Shown here: positions 1 to 11,400 of the stretch, in pieces
Numbering within the stretch: the stretch's first letter is position 1
Layout: each line of letters starts with the position of its first letter
Source of the DNA: Centrapalus pauciflorus
Taxonomy: Eukaryota; Streptophyta; Magnoliopsida; Asterales; Asteraceae
Assembly (NCBI GenBank): GCA_020465985.1
Contig: JAANYP010007197.1
Span: forward strand, 248,001 to 312,000
Direction of reading: 5' to 3'
DNA: 64,000 nt
Made by a program: the position numbers and the translations under genes
The notes under the pieces: generated by a model
Databases searched by the model: none
What the model was told of the DNA's origin: nothing
What the model saw: only the letters and a program-made list of their open reading frames with translations

Positions 1-491
1 AATAAATTAAAGAGATAAATTTTATACCAAATTTCATTCTTTATTCTTGCTCGTTGAGAATCAAGGTTCATATCATATAATAAAAATTTAAAAAAAAAAA
101 ACTTGTAAACCTCGTATGATATTTTATTCCAGTATATCAAAAGCGCCTAAATAATATGGAAGCCACTACATTGTATGGCCACAAAATTGTAACACATGCA
201 TGCATACAAGTATACATATGTTACAACTTGGATGCCATAAAAAGTTAGAGGCCATTTAATATGATTGTATACATCACATACCCATAAGGATAATTAAGTA
301 ATTAACCATGCATGTATATCATAAATAGATTACATACATGATACATACACAATTGTAGTTTATTAAGTTGAACATGTGAAATTACATTAATAACCAAAAT
401 GTTACATGATTGAAAACCCTTTAAGGCATTACATTACTACACAAATAACAATTGATCAAGAAGGTGCTTCATGACCAAAACACTTTCTATT
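1..491. other. AT-rich flank downstream of the defensin gene
   Basis: No coding region is supported here. The stretch is AT-rich, with scattered ATGCATG/CATACAT words around 195-350. The end nearest the defensin gene probably holds its 3' untranslated region. Confidence 0.5.
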
Positions 492-497
492 TTTATT
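492..497 (-). terminator. Poly(A) signal of the defensin gene
   Basis: AATAAA reads on the minus strand about 53 bases past the defensin stop codon, a normal spacing for a plant near-upstream element. The motif is seen directly; its use is inferred. Confidence 0.5.
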
Positions 498-549
498 CAT
501 ATATCGTAAACAAACAGGACTTCATTTTGATTTAACGAAACTAATCCTT

Positions 550-1010
550 TCATGGATGCTCGACATTTGGTACTACTTTCTTGGCATTAGGGTTGAGCTT
601 TTCCGCCTCGAGTTTTTCTTGGGCGCGCTCTTTGGCTAATAGCTTATCTTGAGCAAGCTTTTGTGCTAATGGACACGGGAAGTAGCAAAAACACATGTGT
701 TTACCTCCACGAACATGACAAGCTCCATGGGCCGCACCCTCCCACGACTGGCATTGTCTGTCGCAACTTCCTGTGTTATGGCAACCTCCGGACCATGTCT
801 GGCTTGCCTTCTCACATAATGCTCCCTCCACGGTCGTTATTTCTGTTGATTTCATACGATATGATGATTTTTAGTTAATATACGATTAAAGAATTGAGAT
901 CAAAGTAAAATGGGATTAATTAAAAGTAATAAAATTTATTAAGAACCTGAGATGGCAAGAACGAAGAGGAAGAGGATGAATGCGAAGAAGGCAAGTGAAC
1001 TTTTCGCCAT
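550..1010 (-). CDS. Plant defensin with charged C-terminal tail (two exons)
   Basis: Model: exon 1 1010-947, intron 946-843 (GT-AG, phase 1), exon 2 842-550, giving 118 residues. Residues 1-21 are a hydrophobic secretion signal starting MAKSSLAFFAF. The defensin domain has eight cysteines at 31, 42, 48, 52, 63, 72, 74 and 78, spaced X10, X5, X3, X10, X8, X1, X3. This is the plant defensin fold pattern, with the gamma-core GACHVRGGKHMC. The intron near the end of the signal peptide is typical of the family. Such peptides are secreted and usually antifungal. The domain resembles the Artemisia/sunflower defensin type, but the tail (79-118) is not proline-rich. It is rich in Lys, Glu, Ala, Gln and Leu and looks helical. 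It may be a vacuolar sorting propeptide or a stable extension; the sequence does not decide. The start is chosen because it opens the signal peptide; an upstream in-frame ATG at 1193 would add a non-signal extension. Confidence 0.88.
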
Positions 1011-1202
1011 TTTTATGACAAATATATTATTAATTAAGCTCAAATATTTAATACTCGATCGATGTTTTGGTGAAGAAAGGTTCAAAACGATGGACGTATT
1101 TATAGGAGAAGAAATGTGCTTCAAGAACACAAGTGTAGAAGATGAAGACGAAAACAAATTAATAATGGAGAAAATACTTTTCAAAGTTTCCATGCGTTTT
1201 CG

Positions 1203-1222
1203 TATATATCTCTATATATTTC
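1203..1222 (-). promoter_or_regulatory. Possible TATA region of the defensin gene
   Basis: The minus strand reads ATATATAGAGATATATA about 195-215 bases upstream of the defensin ATG. It is the best TATA-like run in the upstream region and implies a leader of roughly 160-170 bases. The composition is AT-rich, so chance is possible. Confidence 0.35.
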
Positions 1223-2511
1223 TTTGGTCGTGTAGTCAATACCCCACCAAAAATCTCTAGAGATAGAATAATAATGAGAATTCATTGTTGTAGGATTTTG
1301 TCATCTTCGAAGATTTTGATATTGTAAGAAAAGTAGCACCACACTATAATGACTTAATTACTTAATTATGTAAAAAATAATGTTATTTCAGATAGAACAT
1401 TATGTAATACAATAATTTTATGGTTGTTATAATTCTTTTTTCCTGATTTTAGTTTCTACTTAATTCTTTTACATTGCTAGAGAAATGAGAGAATTGAATT
1501 TTAAGCTATACATTGATGCAACTTGAAATTTAATAGAAAATTGATATATATTATGCAAGTCTCCTATCTAATAATTTATTTTCATTTTCTTTCTCTCATT
1601 TCTCTCTATCAAACACAATCTTAATGAGTGGATTATACCATATGGATCCTCTCACATTAAAAATAATTTTTAAATGGGGTTTCTTAATGCATGATATCTT
1701 ATATTATATTAGTCACATGTAAAATATATAGGGTTAATTGCATCAAAAGATAAACGACTGTCTATTTTTTTTTTTTTCAATTTAAGGTAACATACGTACT
1801 CTTCAAATCAAGTTAATCAAGGTAATAATATCGTATTGGAAGGTAAAAATTATTGACGTGAAAGCTTATTTGTCCGGTCAGTATTGTTTTACGAAAATGA
1901 TAGTTTAGTTATTATCTGATGTATACTATTTTGTGTATTTGGGTGAGCAGATACCGAACCAAAAACTGAAAAAGTGAATCAAAAGAAACTGAAAAACCCA
2001 AAAAAAACCCGTATAAAGTGGTTTGGGTTCGGATGGCTCCTAAGACCGAACCAATTATTATTAATTAATTTAACTTTGTTATTTTACTATTTCTAATTTG
2101 ATAAATTCTATTAATATTTAATATTGTACGTGAGTCTGTCCATGTGTCCATCTAATTCTAATTTCTATTTGTTTGAAGTGTTGACTATTCACTGTTGAGT
2201 GTTGACCAATTTGTTTCCCATTTTCATTACTTCATCACGGCTTCGCGGAATCACGTTGAAGAGTTGAAGGAACTAGAGTGTTTTAGTTATTGAAAATTCT
2301 TAATAGAATTTATTTCACTAAAAAAATTTTAGTTTACTTAACAGCAATTTGTTAAATTTTATTTCACTTTTTAAAATATCACGTTTTATACTATCTTTCT
2401 GTTACTTCTTAGTATTCTATAACTTATCATATATTTTTTTTATTTTATAATCACATATCACATCATTTTTAGGGCAAATGTCCAAAAATAGTAATAACTT
2501 TTGTCATTTTT
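1223..2511. other. AT-rich intergenic DNA with a hAT-like fragment
   Basis: No gene is supported. Around 1938-2060 lies a fragment rich in accgaacc/ggttcgg words that begins gggtgagc. This matches the terminal style of the hAT element at 6886-8032, but no second end was found. It is probably a one-ended relic. Confidence 0.45.
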
Positions 2512-4397
2512 GTCATTAATAGTAACATTATTTATTTTTTATCATTAATAACATTAACTTTTATATTTTTTTATCGTTTATAGTAATCAACTTTTTATTT
2601 TTCTATCAATAATAGTAATTGGTGGTCTGCAAACTTGTTTAGCAGGTCACCAACAACTTTTCAGTTACAATTTTTCATATTTTTATCAATAGTAGTAACA
2701 TATCAAATTAAACCCAACTTTATTTATTTTTTAAGTTTTTCTAAGATTTAATAAACACCAAAATAAACTCAATTTATGTTTCGTATTTTATTGTGAAATT
2801 TTATAATAAAATTTTAATTTTTAATTTCATTTATTATTACTTTATTTAAAGTTTATTTAATTACATTACTACTAACTATTTTTTCATTTCATTAAGTTTA
2901 TTTATTTACAAATTTTAGCTTTTCGTAACCTTATAACATTTTAATATATATTCTATATGTTTATTTACGATTACATAATATTCGATTATTTATTCACGAT
3001 TATATATAATACGAACGAAAAAGATATACTACGAATCACTTCAATTTTCATTTTTCCCATACGAAAAAACAACGAACCATTCTTTTTTTAGATTTAAATG
3101 GGTTGTAGTTTTTTATTTAAAAACTAAAAATCAAAATGGATTGTTATATTTTTTGTTCAGAAAAACTATAAACCGCAATTATTCATAGTTTTATTTGTCT
3201 AAAACTAAAAAATGAATGAGGTGAAATTTTTTCTAACGAAAAAATCGAAAAACCAGAGTTGCTCATAAACTTTTTCTTTTAATTAGAAAATGAATGGGTC
3301 GTAGTTTTTGTTATTCAGGAAATCTAAAAACTTGAATTGATCGTATTACTTATCATTTGTATAGTTTAAAAAATTGAATAATTTGTAGTTTCTTAATTGC
3401 AAACAAAAAAATGTGGACCATACTATTATTTAATTTTTCCAAACAAAAAAATATGAACAATTCTGGTTTTTTTTAATTTTTTCAATCATAATGGGTTATA
3501 TTTTTTTATTTGAAAAACTAAAAATAAAAATGGGTTGCTATATTTTTCATTCAGAAAAACTATAAAACGAAATAATTTATAGTTTTTTTCGTTGTTAAAA
3601 ACATAAAAATAAATGGGTTGCAATTATTTTGTTAGAAAAAACAAAAAATCACAATGGTTACAGTTTTTTGTAAAAAAAATCTCAAACACGAATGGGTCGT
3701 AGTTTTTCATTCGGAAAACTAAAATCTGAATGGATTGTAATCCGTTTCGTTTGAAATTTATTAAAAAGCCTAAAAACTTGTAGTTTTTTAATTCTAAATG
3801 AAAAGTGCTACAAATGAAAAGGTATTGTGCCTCATTTATTTTTTAAATTTTTCCAGGAATGAAAAAACTATGACTAATTTGGTTTATAGTTTTATGAGTG
3901 AAAACTAGTGAGATTAATTTTCATATTTAATTTTTTAAATAGAAAAAACTAAAAAATGAAACGATTTGTATTATATATAATTGCGAATAAATGATGGAAT
4001 ATTATTTAACCGTAAATATTCAGAATATATATTAAAATTTTTATAAGGTTACGAAAAAATAAAAATTATAAATAAATTTATATAATGAAATTAAATAAAT
4101 AGTTACTAAAGATAGTAATAATAAATTTATTATAAAATTTCACAAAACAAAAAAAAATTGAAACATATATTGGGTTTATTTTGGTGTTTATGAAATCTTT
4201 CAAAACTTAATAAAATGAAATAAAAAATTAGGTTTTAATTTGATATGTTACCATTATTGATAAAAATATAAAAAATGTTACTATTTTTTATAATTGAAAA
4301 GTAGAAAAACAAAAGGTTGTTACTATAAACGATAAAAAAATACAAAATTCAATGTTATTGATGATAAATAAATAAATAATGTTATCATTAATGATAA
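2512..4397. mobile_element. Non-autonomous foldback element (long inverted repeats)
   Basis: The left arm (about 2512-3060) is mirrored by the right arm (about 3960-4397). Matching stretches include TTTTTTATCGTTTATAGTAA and AACACCAAAATAAA, each seen once directly and once as reverse complement, in the right order. The arms are about 0.45-0.55 kb and clearly diverged. The centre (3060-3960) is made of degenerate units with the theme AATGGGTYGTAGTTTTT alternating with AAAACTAAAAA. There is no open reading frame. No clear target duplication was found, so the outer edges are approximate. A Mutator-like or other foldback origin is possible; the superfamily is not resolved. Confidence 0.7.
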
Positions 4398-6420
4398 TTT
4401 CATTTCTCATTTATCACCACGTTGGAGGGAAACAAAAGTAGAGAAAGAAAAATGTTTTATTTTTATTTCTCATTTCTCAGAACAAGCAAAGAAAATGGTT
4501 TCATTTTCATTTTTCTCCTACTATTTTTCTGTATCAAAGATGTGCTAATAGTTAAGTCATCGGCTTAAGGCACATTATGTTTAGACTAGGTTTTAGTGTG
4601 TGAGAATCAAGGTGAGAGAAAGAGTGTGAGGGCATCGAGCTTATGGAGAAAAAACCATGTTTCTCTATGTATACATATTTCAAAGTTATTAACCATTTGG
4701 CTACTATTATGAAAAAAAGTCAACATCTTTTCATATTTTTTGCGTTTTCGTCTTTCCATGTTATTTTTTTTCATAAAAGTTCTCAAGTTATTTTTTTTCT
4801 TTTTCGTTTAGTCAAATTTGGATATTAGAATCCGGTTTTTCGGTTTTTAAAAACTCGGGTTACTAATTATAACCGGGTTCTAATAATCAAATTTCATAAA
4901 ACTAAAAAAAAAATTAATTGAGGATTTTTTTTTTTTTTAGAAAAAAAATAACATTAAGGGACCAACTTGTAAAAACTATGAAAACATATTGGGTTTTTTT
5001 TCAAAATAAACCCTTAATTAATATCATAAATTGTTTTAGTTTTTAAAAGTATGGTTGACTTAGGAAATATAACATTATAACAAATAACTCTAATTAATTA
5101 TATTATATTTTTATTTAATTATTCATCATTTTATATTTTCATATTTATGTTGAGCTACGTTTTCAAACGCATATAAATTGAGAATGTGATTTGTACACAA
5201 CACATTTCTATCATGTACAACAATTTTATTTAAAAATGACAAATTCACCATTACTTTTAGAATTACAAGACAAATGTGATAAAAATATGAATATGTATTA
5301 AAAAAAGTCATTTTAATTAAAAATGTTGTGTATGACAAAAATGTGTTACGTACAAATAATCTCCATGAATAAAAGCTTCATTCAGGAAGTAGTGGAAAAC
5401 AAGCCTAACATTTTGTTATCGTTTACTATTTGGCTGCCAATGAAGACTAAAATTTCCATTGTGATAGTCACTACTTCTTTCTTGTAATTGGTCCAGATAA
5501 CATTTACGGATTTACTCCATCATTGATCACATTATTTTTTTTCTTCTTTTTTTATCAATTTATTTAGCGATAAAGTAGATGAAATTTTGTGTGAAAAGTT
5601 TAGAGATTATGCACAAATAAAATCTTGTGTTTTATACATCAATATAAAATCTGTTTCTTTTTAATCAACAATAGGTGTTTAAAGTAATTAAATTTATAAA
5701 AATACATTTTTTTAGTATGGTTCTTCGTTTCTCAATTAGAAAGTAATGTCACAAATCCCTCCCTTAAAAATCATAATTTATATATAAGAATTTTATTGGT
5801 AAAGGTTATTCTCATATTTCAAGATTTCCATTGTGATAGTCACCATTTTCACTAAACCAGTTAAAAAGTAATGTCGCTAATCCCTCTCTTGAAAATCATA
5901 ATTTGAAAACTGAAAAATCGGATTCCAATAGCCAAATATTACTAAATCATAAAGAAAAAAATTTTAAATTGGTGGTTTTTCCAGAAAAGTATAAAATGAA
6001 ATGATGAAAATGAAAAAAAAAAATATAAAAACATGTTGGTTTTTTTCTTAATAAACCCTTCTGTTTAACTAGCTAGGTGGAGGTTTTTTTTCCTTCTTAA
6101 CAATATGTAAATCTTGAACTACTTTTTATCATCTTACATAGACATAACATAACGATTTATGCTTTTGGAATGTAGGATTGTTGTTCTTGAACAACAAAAG
6201 ATGCTTCTTACGTTTCGATAGATTTTATGCTGGAAGACAAGTGTTTATACACAAATAACATCTTTCATTTTATGCATCAACAAAATAATTGTTCCTTTTA
6301 ATATCAATAAATATTTAAATTGATTAAAATTAAAAAAAAAAATTGATAGAAAAAGTAAAATTTTTGTCCAAGTTTTGAAGTTTGTATCACCAATTTTTAC
6401 CAAAGAAAATATGTGGGACA

Positions 6421-6423
<3 letters not shown>
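4398..6423. other. AT-rich intergenic DNA with diverged direct repeats
   Basis: No gene is supported. Phrases recur at a distance: TTTCCATTGTGATAGTCAC at about 5453 and 5825; AATCCCTC followed by AAAAATCATAATTT near 5755 and 5880; and ACATRTTGG...AATAAACCCTT near 4987 and 6033. This suggests an old, diverged duplication about 1 kb long with local duplications inside it. A MITE sits at 5186-5360. Confidence 0.45.
5186..5360. mobile_element. MITE, copy A of a TGTGATTTGTACACAACA family
   Basis: This is a short element of about 175 bp with imperfect terminal inverted repeats of around 50 bp. The left end begins GTGATTTGTACACAACAC; the right end, reverse complemented, begins TTATTTGTACGTAACAC. 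A second member with almost the same length and ends lies at 49897-50069. There is no coding capacity. The target duplication is unclear, so the superfamily is undecided. Confidence 0.65.
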
Positions 6424-6467
<44 letters not shown>

Positions 6468-6468
6468 G
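6424..6468. repeat. Compound microsatellite (TC)n(TA)n
   Basis: A run of TC dinucleotides passes directly into a TA run, together about 45 bp. Confidence 0.95.
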
Positions 6469-6684
6469 GAAATATGAATTAGTTAAGATGTATATCTTTG
6501 TGTCATAACAGATGCATGTGTAATTGGATTTCAACCTTGGGCCTTAATAGATCATTCAAGGATATATGGGCTGTCAAGGTTAAACCCAAAAGTAAAGGAC
6601 TTTTTGGGTTGAGTTCCACACTCACCATTTTTGTATCAACCTAATAATTCTTTTAAACAAATTATTAAACAATTTACTGTTAGA

Positions 6685-6716
6685 TGATGATGATAATGAT
6701 GATAATAATAATAATG

Positions 6717-6748
<32 letters not shown>

Positions 6749-6780
6749 TATAATTATAATTATAATTATAATAATAACAA
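6685..6780. repeat. Trinucleotide microsatellite (GAT/AAT)n with ATTATA tail
   Basis: GAT and AAT triplets run for about 70 bp and then change to repeated TTATAA units. It is a slippage-prone compound repeat. Confidence 0.9.
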
Positions 6781-6885
6781 CAAATATAATAATTAAGAAA
6801 ATATCACATCAAAAAAGGTGTGAAGATGTCAAATCGCTAGTGAGTGCGAATAAAATGTCCTAACTCATAATGGTGAAAGTGAAAC

Positions 6886-8032
6886 TAGGGGTGAGCGACG
6901 AAGCCGATTTCCTGAACCCGGCCTGGTACCGACCGATACCGATTTAGTATATTCGGTCCGGCACTCGGTTTTTGAATTAGTTAAAATTAAGTTTTCGATA
7001 CTCACGGTTTAGGTACCATATTTATCCCGAATATCCCGATCCTGAACCCGAACCGAATAGATCTTTTGGTATTTTTTTTTAAATAAATACAGATGAAGCA
7101 CGACAATATCTTTCCAGCTTGATTTACAATTATGCAATGCACATACCAAGCATACGGATCAGTACTTGTCGTGAACAGGCCCGGCCCTTGGCATGTTCAA
7201 TGTGGGCTTTCGCACAGGGCCCCCATTCTTTTAGGGCCTCAAAAAAAATCTGATGGATTTATTTAGTTTAGATTTTAAAAGCTCAAATTCTATTTTGTCT
7301 TTGTCCTTAGAATTGCAATTGCCCAGCGGCACTTTATTGGGAGAGGAAGCGACTATTATAATTATCACATTGAGTTGTAGGTATTAAAACAGTGATATAC
7401 TCTGATGTTTTTTTTTTTGTTTTTTCATTTTCTTTGCATAGCCGTTGACCGTTGTTACTTGGAAATGGAAAATTATCGGTTGAGAGTTGGAATAAAGATA
7501 AGTTGTATTTGGCTATTTTCTATTTTGTATAAATGTTTTGAAATTTTTGAAATCAAAGGGTCTCATTGTGATTTTGCACAGGGCCCATGAAATCCATGGC
7601 ACGGCCCTGGTCGTGAATTTATCTGGTAATATAATTAAGTCCAGAATTACCAAATTTTGCTTTTACATATGTGATTGTTGTAAATTATCATAGTTTATTT
7701 GGATTATTTCACAATCACCATTAGATCTTATAAGTTTATCCTATGTCTTTGTTATGCTAATGTTATGTATGGAATATGGAGCATAAATTTCTTTTTTGGG
7801 TCATAAATTTTAATATTCTTTGGTATTCGGGTGCAATATTTGTTAATTTATGTTTATTTGGTACATTTTCCTAATTCGGTCCTAATACGTGCTTGGCACC
7901 GAAAACCCGGTCTTAGAACCAGAATCGAACCGGTACCATATAAAAATAATTGGTTCGGTATTCGGGTCTTTCACATCTCTTTTTTCGGTTTCGGGTTTTT
8001 CAAGACCGGTCTGGGTACCGAGCTCACCCATA
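6886..8032. mobile_element. Non-autonomous hAT element (1147 bp)
   Basis: The 8-bp target duplication AGTGAAAC lies at 6878-6885 and 8033-8040. Terminal inverted repeats are TAGGGGTGAGC (left) and TATGGGTGAGC (right, reverse complement). An 8-bp duplication with short TA-GGG ends is diagnostic of hAT elements. Both subterminal regions are rich in accgaacc/ggttcgg words. There is no transposase. A second hAT element (7176-7609) is inserted inside it, so this element is the older of the two. Confidence 0.85.
7176..7609. mobile_element. Nested non-autonomous hAT element (434 bp)
   Basis: The target duplication GTCGTGAA is exact at 7168-7175 and 7610-7617. Ends are CAGGCCCGGCCC (left) and CAGGGCCGTGCC (right, reverse complement). 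It belongs to the same terminal type as the element at 42838-43533 (CAGTGCCGGTCC / CAGGGCCGGCCC). A 61-residue open frame inside has no recognisable content. Confidence 0.87.
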
Positions 8033-8118
8033 AGTGAAACACACAAGCATAAAATTCAAAATAAATAACATTAAATATTTATGTCCTATGATAGCAGCCT
8101 AATACGTATGATACATAA

Positions 8119-10055
8119 GAGGGAAGGAGTACCCAAGCCGCGGGAAGGCGGCCTTGCCACCTCGGACCAAGACCGGCGGCTACACTGCCCCGGTGACGCG
8201 GCCCCGCCCAGAGTGGTACCCCGCCCGGCTTCCCCTCCCCGCTCCACCCCGCCGAATACCTCCCTTCTTCCTTTTGTCTTTTTCCTCCCAAACGGTCAAA
8301 TGACCGTTGTAATTAAAAATATATATATTTAACCTAAATTTTTTATTCTATAAATATTTCACTCCAATACATTAAAATCCTCACATATTTCAATCTATAC
8401 ACTTTCAAAATTCTCTCTTTCATTTAACCTAAAACTTTTACTATCATTCACAATTTTATTTTTATTGTGATGGAACCGTATACTACGTCTTCGTCGTCAA
8501 ACTCATCAACCGAAGAGTCGCCGAAAGACGAATCTCAACATTATCAACAAGTCTTCGAAGCATTTATAAATGCCAGCTCTCCGCAAATTAATCAACCTAG
8601 ACGAAGAATTGCAATTCAGAGAGACCGAGCAGCTGCAAATGAACGTCTAATGACCAATTATTTAACTGAAAATCCTCTCTATGGAAATGAAATGTTCAGA
8701 AGGAGGTTCTGGATGCGCAAAGAACTATTCCTACGAATAGTTTACGATATGGAGCAACATTTTGAATATTTTACCTTGCGATGGGATGCTCGAGGTAGAA
8801 GGAGATTTCTGCGTTACAAAAATGCACATATGCTATTCGGCAACTCGCATATGGCATGGTGGCTGATTCGATTGACGACTCTCTTTTTATGTCTGAAAGA
8901 ACTTCGCGTGAAACCTTGCAAGAATTCTGTAAGGGAATTATTCAGCTATACAGATGCAAATATTTGCGTAGACCGACTGAATCTGATGTTCATCATTTGT
9001 ACGCGTTCCATGAAGCAAAACATGGATTTCGTGGAATGCTTGGCAGCATCGACTGTACACATTGGGCATGGAGAAATTGCCCTACAGAATGGCGAGGACA
9101 ATATATGCGAGGCGATCACCAATATCCGACAATTATGTTGGAAGCGGTTGCATCACAAGATTTTTGGATTTGGCATGCATTTTTTGGCGTCGCGGGTTCC
9201 AACAACGACATCAATGTGGTTAATCAATCACCAATATTCAACGACGTTTTAAACGGGATCGCACCGGTTGTTCCGTTTGTTATTAACAGAACACAATACA
9301 AACATGGGTACTATCTAACCGACGGGATATATCCCGAGTGGGCGACTTTTGTGAAAGCTTTTTCGTGTCCAACCGATGACAAACGAAAAAGATTTAAGGC
9401 AGCACAAGAGTCGGCAAGAAAAGACATCGAACGAGCTTTTGGTGTACTCAAATCTCGTTTTGCTATATTAAACAACCCCGCACGACCATGGCACCCAAAT
9501 AAAATTAGAAACATCATGTATGCTTGTGTCATATTACACAATATGATCTTAGAAGACGAAGGGTTCGCGATATGTTCATTTCAAGAAACCGAGCTTCCAT
9601 CCGATCAACATTCCGCTTCCAATGAAGTATATCAAGATACGTCATTGGAAATTCGTAATCGGGAAACACACAATAACCTTCGCTCAGATCTTGTGGAACA
9701 TATTGCACTTGCCCAAATACCAAATTTAGACGGCTAGTTTGTATTTTTTTAATGTTCATTCGTAATTTTAGTTTGTATTTATTGTTATGTATTTTTTTTA
9801 TTTTAATTCGGTAATTTTTAATTTTTAGTTCATGTAATAGTTTTTAAATATTTATGAAATTAATTATTTTAGTTCTAGTATTTGTTTTGTTAGTTAAAAT
9901 TAATTTATTTTAAAAAAATTAAGAAAGATGGAAAGGTATAGAAAGATGGGTATTTCCTAGTTAGAAAGGTGGGGAAAGGTGGAGAGAGAAAAGCTGATGT
10001 GGCGCTGACGTGTACAGAAAGATGGATTTCGGAAATACACCCACTCCCTTTGCTC
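8119..10055 (+). mobile_element. PIF/Harbinger transposon (1937 bp)
   Basis: A TAA target duplication lies at 8116-8118 and 10056-10058. Imperfect terminal repeats are GAGGGAAGGAGT (left) and GAGCAAAGGGAGT (right, reverse complement). The 3-bp TAA duplication and the encoded HARBI1-like nuclease together identify the superfamily. A GC-rich leader (about 8135-8260), unlike anything around it, precedes the transposase. The usual second gene, a Myb-like DNA-binding protein, is absent, and the transposase is frameshifted. The copy is therefore probably unable to move itself. Confidence 0.85.
8467..9737 (+). pseudogene. HARBI1-like (PIF/Harbinger) transposase, frameshifted
   Basis: The first part (8467 to about 8820) encodes an acidic, serine-rich N-terminus followed by a helical region around FRRRFWMRKELFLRIV. 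The frame then shifts by one within a run of five A bases at 8818-8822. The second frame runs to 9737 and carries the DDE nuclease domain: Asp in GSIDCTHW, Asp in YYLTDGIYPEW and Glu in ARKDIERAFGVLKSRF. Translated across the slip, length and domain order match plant ALP1/HARBI1-type transposases. The catalytic residues survive, so the slip may be the only disabling lesion in this gene. It lies inside the element at 8119-10055, so a domesticated host gene is unlikely. Confidence 0.85.
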
Positions 10056-10371
10056 TAATACATGACCAATGTCTATATATAAAAACCTAGCAAATGGCTC
10101 TTGACAATAAAGAACACTTTTTTACATCATTTAAGATTGGATGGCATCGACCCCTAGGTGGCTAACCCTTTTTAATATGTAATATCCCGAGTTTTTAATA
10201 TAAAGAGATGATACTTATATCAATTATTGTAATTTTAGAGACTACTTTAGTTATAGAGTTATGTATGTAAATTTTAATTGCAGAGTCACTAGATTATTGG
10301 GTAACAACGTGATGATTACGTAAAATTAAGTTTTATAAACTTCATTTATTTATTACTCCTTATAAAGTTAA

Positions 10372-11400
10372 CTAGTTTATTAACCGCGTATTACGCGGAT
10401 ATTTTTAATATATATATATAATATAATAAATTAAAAGGTAAAAATATAAATATTATTTTTTTAAACAAACTATATAAATATATATGAATAGTAGTTATTT
10501 GCTTATATTTTTTAAACTTTTATTATATTATATTATGATTAATAAGTTAGTAGAGTATTAGATTTTGTTTGATTTGATTTGAATTTAAAAGTAGATTATA
10601 TTAGATTTGGATAGAATTCAATTAAATTTCTTTATTATTTTTAAAACTCATAAATGTCACGTATCGATTCATAGTGATGACACGTGACTTCACAATAAAA
10701 GAGTAAAGTTACTCTTTTATTAGTTTTTATTTTAGATATATAGATTAAATAGATTATTAAGTGTACTATTTATATCGATTCATATTTTCATTCAGATTTT
10801 TTAGAATTGATAATTTCTTATAATTGCTACCAATAAGTAATAATAATAGAAAAATTCTAAGATTAAAGTAGATTTTAAATTCTATAAATTAGTTTAAATT
10901 TTAAAATCAATACTTTTGTAGAATATTTATGAAAGAAAACATATGAAATATATGAAGGAATAATTGTATCTAATTTGTCAACATTTTATACTTAATATGA
11001 TTTAACTAAAAAGGTTATGTTATATTAATAAATAAATATTTGTTTTAAGATATAAATTATACAAAATTATTACAATTATTATATGCATGTTTCGAATTTT
11101 AAAGACAATATGTATGTTTTAGTTATTAGCAACCCATTGATTAATTGATATTAATATAATAAATTGAAGTGATTAATGTAAGTAAATAAATTAGGAAAGA
11201 AAGATAAAAAAGTTATTTATATATTTTTTAATTATTGATTTTAATTAGGAAAGAAAGATAAAATGGCATAGGTATAATTAATTATTTTAATTAAGGATAT
11301 AAGAGACATTTCATAAATAATTATGAGTTGTGACCATTGATTTCTTTCCATCTAATGGTCCAGAAACTTCAAGTGGTTTTTTTATTTTATATAGTATAGA
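10372..11400 (-). mobile_element. Non-autonomous Helitron (1029 bp)
   Basis: Read on the minus strand, it starts TCTATACTATATAAAATA and ends with the hairpin CCGCGTAATACGCGG, eight bases, then CTAG. It sits between a host A and a host T, as Helitrons do. It makes no target duplication and has no Rep/helicase gene. Interior sequence around 10740-10775 matches the Helitron at 50706-51896 (near 51305-51350) in the opposite orientation, so the two belong to one family. Confidence 0.8.

Noticed and set aside
8081..8332. GC-rich open frames on both strands before the Harbinger transposase
   Set aside because: They overlap the transposon's terminal repeat and leader, and their Pro/Arg/Gly content reflects GC-rich sequence only.
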